From Ursus arctos (taxonomy: Eukaryota; Chordata; Mammalia; Carnivora; Ursidae): a DNA stretch of 64,000 bases. A model generated the notes under the pieces. It saw only the letters and a program-made list of their open reading frames with translations. It ran no database searches and was not told the origin of the DNA. Made by a program: the position numbers and the translations under genes. The stretch covers positions 14,595,848 to 14,659,847 of the forward strand of contig NW_026622986.1 of the NCBI RefSeq assembly GCF_023065955.2. The letters are read 5' to 3'. Below are positions 23,741-34,913 of the stretch, piece by piece (the first letter of the stretch is position 1; every line of letters begins with the position of its first letter).

Positions 23741-24449
23741 GTCAGTACTATCCAATGAAGGGCATAAAGAAAGGTCAGGATCACAATAAGACTGCTGGAA
23801 AGACTCTTGTAGAATTTTTATTCAAGGATCTAAATATTGAATTACGCAAAGAGTAATGCAGTGAGAAACACTAGGGCTTTACTGAATGAGGAAAAAATAT
23901 AATTTGTGATTTTTCCTGCCCTACCTCCATGGTGAGTATTTAGCTCATTTGGAGGGATATTCTCATTTGTAAGAACCAAAGCCTTTCATCCTTTCTGGGC
24001 AGGGCGTCCATTAGAGGCCGGCCAGGTGGTACCAGCTGCACTTGCTGAAAGAAATCACACGGTTTCATTATGAAGAGGAATGACAGAAGAATGGGTCGTC
24101 CAGACCAGCTGGATACATCTTTGCCACTTTCTCGGGGTGTGCAGGCACACGCACACACTCACACACACATAGACTCCAGAAAAAGACGACTTCAGAAGCT
24201 CTAAATTTGTGGAGACAGAAATTGAACCTGGTACCCATGGAATCTAGAATCTTCTGGTCTGTTATGATGAACAAAGCAGTGGGTCTTGCTCATAGTGGAG
24301 ACAAAATCTGCTCATTAAATTAAGTAAAAAAATAACTCAATTATTATATGACTTCCCAAAGCCACGAAGAGCCAAGAAAATGAGAAACAGAGACATTGCC
24401 CCATTTCCTTCTCTGTAAAAGGAAGAACATGAAACATACAGGAGTTGTA
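23741..24449. other. Intergenic, nothing recognised
   Basis: Unique-looking; includes a short (CA)n at about 24149-24170. Confidence 0.4.
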
Positions 24450-24640
24450 GGGTCTGTATTGTTCTACGTGCTTGACTTAAATAAACTCACTTAGTGCTTA
24501 TCATAACCTTATGGTGTAAGTATGATTACCACCCTCTTTTACCAACAGGGAAACTGAGGCACAGATAGGTTAGGTAATTGTTCAAGATCCCACCATTAAG
24601 GGTTGGTACTGGAAGTGTTGATAGGAGAGTGTGGGTGTCC
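24450..24640 (+). repeat. MIR SINE (source context of the duplicated segment)
   Basis: 'cataaccttatggtgtaagt', 'ggaaactgaggcacagatag' and 'taattgttcaagatcccacc' follow MIR, which begins before 24494. The segment 24494-24759 therefore has its natural left flank here. Confidence 0.75.
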
Positions 24641-24759
24641 TTAAATAAAGGTATATATCCGGGCACCTGGAGTGCCCCCTACACAGATTTCCTTCATCTC
24701 TAGCACCCTTTGTGCACCATACTCCATGCGCTTCAGTGCCTGCGTACGTGGAGCGGTGC
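24494..24759 (+). repeat. Direct duplication, copy A (likely donor)
   Basis: This 266-bp segment recurs at 27450-27715 without indels and with four differences, all transitions, seen by direct comparison. Continuity of the MIR across the left edge marks this as the original copy. Confidence 0.9.
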
Positions 24760-24784
24760 GTCCTGACCCAGGGAGATTGCGTAA

Positions 24785-25078
24785 TGGAAAAGGCGTCCGG
24801 GAACCGGGCTGGCAGCACGCGCTGCTCAGTTGACGCTGGAAAGTGACTCAGAGGAAGGTGTTTCTGGTGTGCAGAAAAAGCCTTACAGCCCTGGCAGGAA
24901 GGATGAGAGGAAACCGGTGGGTGTTACAGTCCCAGAGAGTGTCGGCCCGGCTTTCAAATTCAGTGAGAAAGTTGCACATACGACACGTAATGGGGTCTCC
25001 CCCTTATTAGCCTTTTTATACACTTCATTTAAAATTTTTTGTTTCACTTGGATACGGTTGGCCCACAACATTCCATGA
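24785..25078 (+). other. Open frame, not supported as a gene
   Basis: An open stretch reading ESDSEEGVSGVQKKPYSPGR then DERKP. Its 3' part runs into an L1-type remnant (25040-25200). No start or splice context is convincing. Confidence 0.2.
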
Positions 25079-25200
25079 CTTGCAGGTGTACGACCTAGTG
25101 ATTCAACAGCGCTGTGGGGGATGAACCACCGGCTCGGAGCTACCGTCTGTCACCACACAGCGCCATCCCAGCACCACTGGCCATATTCCCTAGGTTTGCA
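25040..25200 (-). mobile_element. L1 LINE 3' scrap
   Basis: 'gcaggtgtacgacctagtga', 'taccgtctgtcaccacacag' and 'ggccatattccctaggtttg' resemble a laurasiatherian L1 3' region in reverse. Confidence 0.55.
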
Positions 25201-25215
25201 CATACTTCAGTTTTC

Positions 25216-25384
25216 TTTTTTTATTAAAGATTTTTATTTCTTTGTTTGAGAGAGAGAGTGGGAGAGGGAGAAGCAGACTCCCTGCTGAGCAAAGAGCCCG
25301 ATGCAGGTCTGGATCCCAGGACCCTGAGATCATGACCTGAGCCAAAGGCAGAAGCTTTAACTGACTGAGCCACTCTAGCACCTC
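25216..25384 (-). mobile_element. CAN-SINE, older subfamily
   Basis: Reverse copy with a diverged head (gagccactctagcacctc). Target duplication catacttcagttttc / catacttcatttttc. Confidence 0.91.
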
Positions 25385-25399
25385 CATACTTCATTTTTC

Positions 25400-26330
25400 T
25401 TCTCCAATTACAAGGGTGACATAAATGCCAATGCAGAAATGGCCTAAAAGTCACGTTCAAGTTTCTTTCTCTATTTTCTAGACATACTTGGAGGTTTTAA
25501 TTCATACTCCCTTTGCAGTGTGTTTGAAACGGATTCTTCTGGAGGAAGACTGTGAATCTGAATGTATTCTGTAAACCTTTTATCTGAAGGTTCAGATCAC
25601 TGGGAGATCAGTCATCTTCCAAGTTATACAGTCCTCACTAAATGCAAGAAATGAGACTAGGTTTCAGGTGGTTGTGTGGCTGCAGAATTAGTTTCCTTGT
25701 TTTGTGTTTGATGTATTCACATATAAAGCCATTAAATGCAGCCAACTTGTAGGCCCATGACTTGCCGATGGCCATGGAGCTCATTAGGGAATGAGGAAGA
25801 TGCAACCAGTATTGTTCCAGAAGAAAACCCAAAACGTACAAGGTAGGGCAGTAGCAAGAATTAGAATTTACCGAGATGGGTCTGCGTGCCCCTCAATGAA
25901 AATACCCTGACCACACGCCAGGAGCACGATATAAGGAATCCTGGCTGGGCTAGACGACTTCCATACTCCTCCTGCCCCAGCTCTAGGAGTATTTTGGTTC
26001 ATTTCACAGAGAACTTAATTTTTTACATGCATGGACAGCTAAGCATTTGGATATTATATGAAACCATCTCAAATAGTAAGACAGCTCTGTTAATTTTTTT
26101 GAAGCATGTGACCTTGGTTTTCTAAAAACCAGAGAGGTGGTGGTGAGCTTTCTGTAATGCTGGGGCTCAGAATTGGGGCCGAGCGAGTACTGAAGGGCTG
26201 CGGCTCCTGAGGTCTGGGCGTGTACAAGGAAAAGCCGTGGGAGAGAGAAAAGAAAGGGAGGGAGGAACATTAGAATAACATGAGTGACAACGACCATGAT
26301 GTTAGTAACCATCACAGCAGTCACATCAGT
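25400..26330. other. Intergenic, nothing recognised
   Basis: Unique-looking sequence with unremarkable frames. Confidence 0.4.
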
Positions 26331-26455
26331 TCATCATGGAAGTTCTCATTTTCCACGGGAGGAACTGAGTCATAGGCTCACGAGTCCCAAGGTCATATTA
26401 ATCGGCAGAGGCAGGATAAAGACTTCAGAGCCTTGACTCCTGATTCCGGGTTTGC
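26331..26455 (+). repeat. MIR SINE fragment
   Basis: 'ttccacgggaggaactgagt', 'gtcccaaggtcatatta' and 'gcagaggcaggataaagact' fit MIR. Confidence 0.55.
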
Positions 26456-27117
26456 CTGTGAGATCAGGTGGGCTCACCTGGGCAGTGGCTTGCTCAGCCC
26501 AGCATGCACAGCCCTATATTAAAGACAGGTCTAAGAAGGGAAGGTCACTTCCAACTCCGGCAAGATGCCTCAGAATTTAAAATATCAGTACTTTGGGCAG
26601 TCTTAAGTATATAGCTCACCTGCCCTCCCCGAGACTCACCTTGCTTTATATTAAATGGAAAGAATATTAATGAACCTTAGAGGTCTCTTAAATAATATAA
26701 ACTCAAATCCCTATTTTGGAGGACTACGAAAAAATGAAAAATGATTGAGTCATTAAGAAAAAGACAGTGTAAAAACCAAGTCTGGGGTTTGCTTTTTGAC
26801 CTGAACTTTGATTTGTTTCTCTATGTTTGAAACATAGTCAATGTTTTCTTTATGTTTTGTTATGTTTCTCTATTCCAGGAAGCAGGAAAGAAAGAAAACC
26901 CTCCCTCAAACTCTTCTAGCATTACTCCATAGCCAAGAGGGCTATTACTGTCTATGGGTCTATTGGCTATGGGCTAAACAGTTTCCTTTGCCTCTTCGAA
27001 ATAGGGTAGGAAAGAGCCGAGACCAGTATAAGAGCTGTCACTCTAAGATCATGATTCTTAACTGGGAACGATTTTGCCACCAACCCCTGGAAGGGATATT
27101 TGTTACTTTCTGAAGAC
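26456..27117. other. Intergenic, nothing recognised
   Basis: Unique-looking sequence. Confidence 0.4.
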
Positions 27118-27324
27118 TTTTTTTTTTAAAAGACTTTTTTTTTTTTTAAATTTGACAGAGAGAGAGACAGCCAGCGAGAGAAGGAACACAAGCAGGGGGA
27201 GTGGGAGAGGAAGAAGCAGGCTTCCCGCTGAGCAGGGAGCCCAATGCGGGCTCGATCCCAGAATGCCGGGAACACACCCCGAGCCCAAGGCAGACGCTTA
27301 ACGACTGAGCCACCCAGGCCCCCC
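27118..27324 (-). mobile_element. CAN-SINE, young ursid-style subfamily
   Basis: T-rich reverse tail, 'gacagccagcgagagaagga', 'gcccaatgcgggctcgatcc', then head gagccacccaggccccc. It abuts the T-rich tail of the next SINE, so it probably inserted into it. Confidence 0.92.
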
Positions 27325-27782
27325 CCTTTTTTTTTTTAAGAAATAGAGCGTGCATGTGTGCACAGGGGCAGAGCGTAGGAGAGGAGGGCAAAGGGAGAGA
27401 GAGCGAGAATCCCAAGCAGCCACACAGCGAGTGGAGCCCCACGCCCCACGTGCTCATCATAACCTTATGGTGTAAGTATGATTACCACCCTCTTTTACCA
27501 ACAGGGAAACTGAGGCACAGATAGGTTAGGTAATTGTTCAAGATCCCACCATTAAGGGTTGGTACTGGAAGTGTTGATAGGAGAGTGTGGATGTCCTTAA
27601 GTAAAGGTATATATCCGGGCACCTGGAGTGCCCCCTACACAGATTTCCTTCATCTCTAGCACCCTTTGTGCACCATACTCCATGCACTTCAGTGCCTGCG
27701 TACGTGGAGCGGTGCCTGACTTCATGACTGGAGCCAAAATCAAGAGTCAGATGCTTAACCAAATGAGCCACCCAGGTGCCCC
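27325..27782 (-). mobile_element. Older CAN-SINE split by a 266-bp templated duplication
   Basis: The left part (27325-27449) is tail and GA-rich middle; the right part (27716-27782) is the tRNA-derived head ending gagccacccaggtgcccc. Between them lies copy B of the duplication. Roughly 18 bases of the expected SINE around the 'ctcgatctcacgacc' region are missing at the junction. Confidence 0.85.
27450..27715 (+). repeat. Direct duplication, copy B (likely recipient)
   Basis: About 98.5% identical to 24494-24759 over 266 bp (four transitions, no gaps). It starts and ends abruptly within a SINE. No target duplication or A-tail is visible, so it is not a retroposon insertion in the usual form. 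Confidence 0.9.
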
Positions 27783-27799
27783 TGGAGATATTTTTAATT

Positions 27800-28250
27800 A
27801 CCACAACTGGGACTGCTACTGGCTTCTAGTGGGTAGAAGGGACACTAACCATCCAGCAATGCACAAAAGAGCCCCCACGACAGAGACTGATTCCGCCCCA
27901 AATGTCAATATTGCTCATGCTGAGAACCTCTGCTCTAAGACCAGATGAAATGCCTGGGAGTTCACCCCTCTGGGCGCCTCTCTTTAGGCTTCAAACCTAA
28001 AGAATCTCAGGCTGCTGGAGTTGCCTAGAACTTTTTGACAGGTGGCGAGGGAACATCTTTCCCACATTCTCTGTTAATTTTCAAAGTTCCTCGAATGAGC
28101 TTAGGTAATTACTTCTACCATCTCCTTTCTCTGTTTTTCTCATTATACAGAAGTAAACTGGCTTTTGAGAATTGTCGCTAGTCTGTTGTACATCAGTTTT
28201 CATAACTTGATTTTAAAGCCAGAGCTTCCCTCCCCCTTTTTTTTCATAAG
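27800..28250. other. Intergenic, nothing recognised
   Basis: Unique-looking sequence ending in a good pyrimidine-rich acceptor-like stretch (tccccctttttttt). Confidence 0.4.
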
Positions 28251-28311
28251 GAGCAGAAAATGTGGAAGAAGATTCAGAAAAACTTTTCGAACACAAAGAC
28301 GTCTCTGATTA
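28251..28311 (+). other. Exon-like segment with stop, unknown
   Basis: After the acceptor-like tcataag, one frame (entered with two bases of overhang) reads AENVEEDSEKLFEHKDVSD and then TAA at 28309-28311. The reading is acidic and codon-like, but I recognise no protein. It could be a terminal exon, a decayed exon or chance. Confidence 0.22.
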
Positions 28312-28712
28312 ACTACCCAAGTGACAATTTCAGTAACCATTCGCAATATTTATCATTTTTAAAAGTCTGCTACTTTAAAAAATGCCATCTAGTCGGTTAG
28401 ACAGCGGAACCCAGGAAACATGCCCAAATCAAGAACTTAGAAACACAAATTAGTTTTAAGACTTAGAAAAAATATTGAAAAAGAAGGCTTTTAGAGGGTA
28501 ACAAAAACGTATAACACATAAGGTAACAAAAAAGTCATAACATAAAAGGTAATACGACTTGACTATCAAGGTGAAAAGGTAATGAGTACGAAGTCCAGGT
28601 ACGACATCCATAATTTTGAAGACTGTCTATATCACTTAAGCTTTGGCAAAATCCCCAGACCCACAGAGAAGCCTGAGTCACCCGTCTCTCTTTCCTTTAT
28701 TCTCTGTCAAAG

Positions 28713-28818
28713 GCGACCTGCATGTATGTTCTGTGGCTGAATGTGTAGAACACGCTGAGAAATCTGAGCATGAAAGGCCACCGACGTCAATTGTAGGTGG
28801 AGAAAAATTCTTTCTCAG
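28713..28818 (+). other. Exon-like segment, unknown (106 nt)
   Basis: A 20-nt pyrimidine-rich tract and acceptor (tctctgtcaaag) precede 106 nt that end in a near-consensus donor CTCAG|gtaagc. The frame entered with two overhang bases is open throughout (DLHVCSVAECVEHAEKSEHE, then RPPTSIVGGEKFFL). No known protein is recognised. Best splice-site pair among unexplained segments in the window. Confidence 0.3.
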
Positions 28819-29280
28819 GTAAGCATTTGGCCTTTACCGACAAACTAGATTTTTCCGGTCTCCCAATTCCTTCGAATGGCCTTAATTTAAATATGCGTTA
28901 AAAATGTTCACTTCTGTGACTTTTCGGGTTGTTTGTCATTTGTGTGCCTGGTATGAACCAAAGCGAATCTGAAGGTTATTTCTCAAGCCAAGAACGAAGT
29001 CAGATAATGTCAGTGTTGGCCTGAGCTTTGAGTTCGAGAGGTTCACGATCATTTTGCTGAGCTAAGAAATAGTGGAGAATTTGAGGCAAAGGGAGTGCGA
29101 AAGCAGGAAAGCCACTGACCACAGTCACCGATTAGCATCTAGAATGGCCTGTGGAAACAGCAGGCTCCTTTGCCAAAGAATCACTTCTGCATCAAGGGAC
29201 AACTTTTTGCTATAAGATCTTCCCAGTCTTTGCTTACAGAGACACTGAGAAAAATGTTAAATTATTATTTTCTTTAATTA
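28819..29280. other. Intergenic, nothing recognised
   Basis: Unique-looking sequence, moderately balanced in base composition. Confidence 0.4.
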
Positions 29281-29369
29281 GGTGGGCTCCACACCCAACA
29301 TGGGGCTTGAACTCATGACCCTGAGATCAAGAGTTTCGTACTCTACCGACTGAGGCAGCCAGGAGTCCC
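29281..29369 (-). mobile_element. CAN-SINE, old fragment (head only)
   Basis: 'ggggcttgaactcatgaccc' and 'gactgaggcagccaggagtc' are a diverged CAN-SINE head; the CT-rich part is missing. Confidence 0.8.
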
Positions 29370-29659
29370 TAAGTGATTTTAAAATTTGGTCCATTTATAC
29401 TTATTCTTTAGATATAAACTATACATATTGAGATTATTGATGCATTTATGATTGATATAAGCTTATCGGAAGCATATTAGTACATTTGGAAATTAACTTT
29501 TATTGTGGTCCTCCAATACCAAACATTAAAAGCATTAAATCAAGTTACTTTTTTCTTTCTAATGTAAAATTTATAAATACAAAAAATGGACTTCTTAATT
29601 CAGAACCCATCATTATTTGTACTTATTAAACAGACCTTTTTCCTGTAGGTTATTTTTGC

Positions 29660-29661
<2 letters not shown>

Positions 29662-29690
<29 letters not shown>

Positions 29691-29692
29691 GT
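29662..29692. repeat. (AC)n microsatellite
   Basis: About 14 AC units followed by GTATAC. Confidence 0.93.
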
Positions 29693-29866
29693 ATACCAAA
29701 CAAGTTGGTAACACAACAATATAATTTCAAGGAAAATGTTAGTTCACTTACATGAAGAAACTTTTAGAGATTGTGGATTTACTAATTCAAAACCCTTCAA
29801 CAGATCCATTTATTCATGCAGAAATTCCAACTGATCAGAAATTCCATTTAAAATTATTCTATTTTA

Positions 29867-30046
29867 GGGGCACCTGGGTGGCTCAGTTGGTTGGGCATCT
29901 GACTCTTGATTTCCACTCAGGTCATGATCTCAGGGTCGTGAAATTGAGCCCCATGTCCAAGTCTGCTCCGTCCCTCTCCCTTCCACTCCCCCACCTCAGG
30001 TGCGAGTTTTCTCTCTCTAAAATAAATAAATAAAATATTTTAAAAA
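29867..30046 (+). mobile_element. CAN-SINE, older subfamily
   Basis: Complete head and AAATAAATAAAATATT tail. Perfect 15-bp target duplication AAATTATTCTATTTT (29851-29865 and 30052-30066). Confidence 0.94.
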
Positions 30047-30079
30047 CCATCAAATTATTCTATTTTGATAATAGATGAA

Positions 30080-30295
30080 ATGTGCTGGGCACCTCTGAGG
30101 TACTCAGTCCTCTCAGTACATTATTTTATCTACGCCTCACAAGAACCTTAGGAAGCAGAACTAACATTATCTTCATTGAACGGATGCAGAAATTAAGGCA
30201 AAGAAATTAAGAAACTTGCCCAAGGTCAGGCAGTAGGTGGTGAAGTCTGATTTAAAGCTGAGTTTGCCTGACTTGGAGCCAAAATCCTGAAACAG
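30080..30295 (+). repeat. MIR SINE
   Basis: Nearly full-length MIR: 'tttatctacgcctcacaaga', 'aaacttgcccaaggtcaggc' and 'gacttggagccaaaatcctg'. Confidence 0.8.
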
Positions 30296-30299
30296 GGCA

Positions 30300-31049
30300 C
30301 CATAAACTTTTCATTAGTCTAGGTATTACTTTATGGACTACAACAATAAAAGCACATTGTTTTAAAGTAATCTTTAGTTAAGAATTAATCACAAATTCAA
30401 ACTGACTTTTCTTTTAGTTCCAATTACTAAGCTTTAGCATATGTTAACTAATACCCTTTTCCTCAAACCTCAAAGTGTCTTTGCAGTAAAATTTTATTCA
30501 ATTTCAGTTAAAAATTGTATAAAATGTATTATGTTTCCATCGAAGAAAGCCATTAATATTGTAAGCTAAATTTAGCAATATATGTCAAGAACCTTAAAAT
30601 ATACCCTCTAATTTAGAAACTCCATTTCTGAAGAACTTATTCTTCAGAAATGGCTAAAATGCATATAAACATTTTATTTAAAACATATTTATTTGTATGT
30701 ATTTATGGAATCAAAATTTGGAAGTAATGAAAATACATGGAGAATGGCTAAATAAATGATAAAATTGCCATTTCAAGTGACGTTTGTACAGAGTTTATTA
30801 GACCATGGAAAAATACTTGCGTGATATATTTATTTTCCTTAGAGTGTGAGACAGAAGTATAGCAAAACCGAGCAAGCATTTAGTCACGACTATGTAAGAA
30901 AACTTTCCAGAGTCGAGGAAATTGGAAGACCCCAGAACATGTTTAAAATGCCTATTTTACTTCTATTTTTCCAAATGTTCTGATCTAAAATTGTTGGCAC
31001 ATACTACATTTAAAATGGAAAAAGACATTTGAATTTTCTTTGTAAAAAT
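30300..31049. other. Intergenic, nothing recognised
   Basis: AT-rich unique-looking sequence. Confidence 0.4.
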
Positions 31050-31855
31050 GTCATGGATCAGCAAGATGGCGGACTAGGAGTTCCCTTGCTCCTATCGCCC
31101 CACAGCAACAATAATTTTGCAGATATCCTGGGATAGAAATGCCTTTGTGGAAGCTATGGATCCAGGCTGGAGGTTGTGAAACTCTGGTGGAGCCCATTTG
31201 AAGGGCCATTTGGAGAAAGCAGGCCCTTCCCCCGTGGTAGACTCAACAATTGTGTTCCTGGCTTCAAACCCAGAAGCAACCCTGTGCTCCTGTGGACTTC
31301 CTACAGCCCCCTGTGGCATTGGTTTTGTGGGAGGAGTCACACCCACCCTTCTGGGAATCGGGTTTGACTTGCCATGAATCCTACAGGTATAGCTGAGGTA
31401 GTGAGTATAGTAAAGAGATTCCTAGTTAGAAAAGACAAAGAACTCAGTTCCTTCAAGTACAAACCACAGGACTATTAATGTGGGTGCTACAATAGATGCC
31501 CATTGTCCTGGATTATGATAGATACCTCCTTGGAAATACCAGGAGCCCAGCATGCCCACACCCAGTATGCTTACTGGTTCATCTGGATATTCTCCATGCC
31601 GGCAGTGTCTACAAACAGTTGCCTTTGAAAGCCACCAGACTATCGTTGAGAGAGACCAAAGGGAATTGATGCAATGAGATGGCTTTCATCTCTCTTGCTA
31701 CTCAGAAGGCTGCTTTTGTTCATAAGCTGGGGGGAAAGGAGAAAGAATGAACGGGGTGGGAATACATTCCTTGTCTTCTAGGACATGCAAAGTTTCATGT
31801 CAACTTGAAGGACCATACAGAGACGGAGAAAGGCCTCAGCCATGTCCATTCAAGC
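31050..31855 (+). mobile_element. Old L1 5' region (probable)
   Basis: 'cagcaagatggcggactagg' is the characteristic opening of mammalian L1 5' UTRs, followed by several hundred bases of L1-like leader. No ORF1 is intact. Extent is approximate. Confidence 0.5.
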
Positions 31856-31874
31856 TCTTAGTGCGTATATTTTT

Positions 31875-32037
31875 AAAAGATTTTACAAAGCACAAGCAGG
31901 GGGAGGGGCAGAGGGAGAGGGAGAAACAGATTCCCTGCTGAGCGGAAAGCCCAATGTGGGGCTCCATTCCCAGGACCCTGAGATCATGACCTGAGCCAAA
32001 GGCAGAGCCCTACCTGCCTGAGCCACCCAGGTGCCCC
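31875..32037 (-). mobile_element. CAN-SINE
   Basis: Reverse copy with a shortened tail region and head gagccacccaggtgcccc. Target duplication ttagtgcgtata / ttagtgcatatt. Confidence 0.92.
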
Positions 32038-32039
32038 AT

Positions 32040-34028
32040 TAGTGCATATTTTTAAAAAGAAAAACATAGCAATACATAGTATGAAAATAATGTTATATTT
32101 AAAGATTTACTTCTTTCAGTGTATTTTAAAGACCACATAAAACCTCTTACGGGGAGATAATATTAAAAGTACAAATTAAAATATTTCACAATAGTGTAAT
32201 TTTTAAAAACTTTTTTAAAACACCCCCTGCGAAGGTTTCCATAGCCAACAAAGTTAGGGAAACACTGCATTTTGCTACAGTCTTCTTGAATATTGACAGT
32301 GTGCGCGTTGGCATATTACAAGCTCCTAGAAGTCCCACAAGATACAAGAGTGTTTAACTTTGCTTTTCTCACTGTTTGTCCAACCTAATGAATCACAACC
32401 TCATCTTTTTTCAAATATAAAGAAAAGTGACATAAAACACACCTTGGGAGATGTTGCTCTAGGTCCCCCAGTGTCCAATCTCTTTTTCTTTCTTAGTCTC
32501 TTCCTCATGTGAGACAACTCGAGACCTCAAGCCACGTCTCCCCAACCTCTTTCCCAAGCTCCCCTTACTTCAGATCTAGAATACAACCCGGACACTGGCG
32601 ATACCGACTAGTTCCTGGGCTGTTGCCAGTGAGGACAGCACATCTATGCTGATCTAAAGAGAATCTATGTACAGTTAAGAGTATAAGCGCTCACTTCCCA
32701 CTCCAGTTGGTCTTTCGTCTCCCCACCCCAGGCAAAGTTTAAGGAGATCTCCTTGGTTTTTTGTTTTTATTTTTTGAACTGGACATCTCTCCATTAGAAA
32801 CTCAGCACTGGCTGAGGTACCAATTAATTTTGCATAAGTTGCCATCGCACCATTAGATGCTAATCCGTTCATTCGTAACCACAAGGTATTGTGTTAGGGT
32901 CACGTACATGACTTGTGCCTCCAGCCCTGTGAGTTTATTTAGAGCTTAGCCTCTAGTTCCTGCAGCTGTGTCCTTTCAATGACTGCTTTATGGCGGCCAA
33001 GAGAGTTGAGGTCGGCTGCCAGGACTCTGAGATCTGGAGGAACACATGGACGCATTATTCTTTTACTCTGAAGCTATCCAATTCCTGTTCCGGTCAGATG
33101 GGGAGATAGTGGGAGAATATCTCTGAAATAGCCCAGCACTTAGAGTTGATGATATTATCCGTGCCTGACATTATTGCAAAAAAGCAGGCTGAAGTCTACC
33201 CATAGTGTGTTCTTTAGGGGAAGGTTAATTACTTATGAAAGTGTAATAATGCAAACCATAATTCTGAATGTAGCTCCTGGCTTTATTTGTAAGAACTACT
33301 ATGGAGTCATTATTTCCTTTATTCTAAGACTACACATTGGATCCAGTCTGCTTCAAACAAGAGGCCATGAAAGAGGGCTCGCTATGCTAATTGAATACTA
33401 ATGAGGCTTTTGCTTAAGTTGTTTTGTGTTACAATTATTTGCAACTATATTTCCTCTGTACATACGTACAGGGGACAAAATAGTTCAAAGGTACCAAGAT
33501 TCTCACTTAGCCTGACTATTTGGAAGAAAGTATCTTGCCACTTTTTCTTCTGTACTTGTAACATTTGTAAAGGGTTTTGTTCAGCACTAAGGAAAAGCAA
33601 AATATCATCATCATTATTACTGGCCTTTGTCCACAGTGGATTTCATCCAGATTCTAACCAGTGACTCTGTGACTAACAATCTGAGTCACTAAGTTTCATA
33701 TGTTTATGTATTTCAACACAATTCCCAGGCTGAGAGGGTTTTTTTTTTTTAATTTATTTTCATGTTTCAGGGTTGAGAAAAAATAAATGCCTTTTTGTAT
33801 TTTTGAATCCAGTGTTACTGAGTGACAGATTCTGAGCAACTCAGCGCAAAGATTGAACTGCTCCTTCAGTAACAGATTAGTATGGTCAAAAGTTTAAAAA
33901 CTGCCAAAGTGTCAAAAAAATCAGTATGCATTTTTAGGACAAAAGTCTTTTGGCCTGGTGGAGAATTCAGGTAAATATAAATATTTGTGACTTTACCATG
34001 GTAGTGACACAAGATAATCTCAGAATTT
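32040..34028. other. Intergenic; possible conserved noncoding DNA around 33170-33480
   Basis: No gene. 33170-33480 contains several homeodomain-like cores (ttaattactt, tgctaattgaatactaatga). Conservation cannot be judged from one sequence. Confidence 0.3.
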
Positions 34029-34041
34029 AAAATGCAGGGAA

Positions 34042-34257
34042 ACTCAGGGCTACTGGGTGGCTCAGTCAGCTAGGTGGTTGACTCTTGATTTCAGCTCAGG
34101 TCATGATCTTGGGGTCCTGGGACTGAGCCTTGCACTAGAGTCCTGGCTCAGAGGGGAGTTGGCTCGAGGATTCTCCCTCTCCTTCTGCTCCTCCCCCTGC
34201 TTGTGTGCACTCTCTCTCGCTCTCTCTCCAATAAATAAATCTTTAAAAAGTGAAATA
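34042..34257 (+). mobile_element. CAN-SINE, diverged
   Basis: Head actgggtggctcagtcagct, CT-rich middle and AATAAATAAATCTTT tail. Imperfect target duplication around aatgcagggaa. Confidence 0.9.
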
Positions 34258-34594
34258 AATTGCAGGGAATCTACAATGAAAATGTGATACAGAAAAACTC
34301 AAGTATATTTATCAGTTATTAACTTAGCAAAGAGGTACCTCTTTATTCTTACAGCTCCTTCAAAGAAATATCAGAAAATGGACAGTCTGAGCTAAAATAT
34401 CCCTTTTTTGTGTGGAAAATTCAATTATTTTAATAATTTCCTCATTGTCCTTATCAATTCTCATACCAGCCCCAACTTGTCCCTAGACTATAACTCTTCC
34501 TGATAGGTCCATCACACCCATCTTAAAAAGGCAATTACCCTGTCGTTTTCAAATCAACTAACTTTACCAGATTTGCTCATACATTTTCACAGTA

Positions 34595-34755
34595 TCTCAG
34601 ATTAATAACACCTTACAGTTTCATGGGGTTTTTCTAAGGATTCTCTTGCCTGTTATCTTATGTTAATCTCATCATTATGCAATAGAGCAGCAAGGTACTG
34701 CCCCCTCTTATAGATGAGAAAATTGTGGCATAGTAGATTGATGTAATTGGCTTAG
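34595..34755 (+). repeat. MIR SINE fragment
   Basis: 'cttatgttaatctcatcatt' and 'tatagatgagaaaattgtgg' fit MIR. Confidence 0.6.
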
Positions 34756-34913
34756 CCTTATTGGCTAAGATCATATGGATTGTTACTAAAAAAAAAAAAA
34801 TCAGAATTCTAATGCAAAGCTATTCCACTAGACACGTAACAGAAATTTGAGATTTAAAAAGAATTTTTGCCTCTAAGTTCTCATACTGCAAGATTAAGAA
34901 TTAAGCCTGGCCA

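Noticed and set aside
23583..23789. Tyr/Ile/Cys-rich + strand frame
   Set aside because: It is translation of a TA/TG microsatellite.
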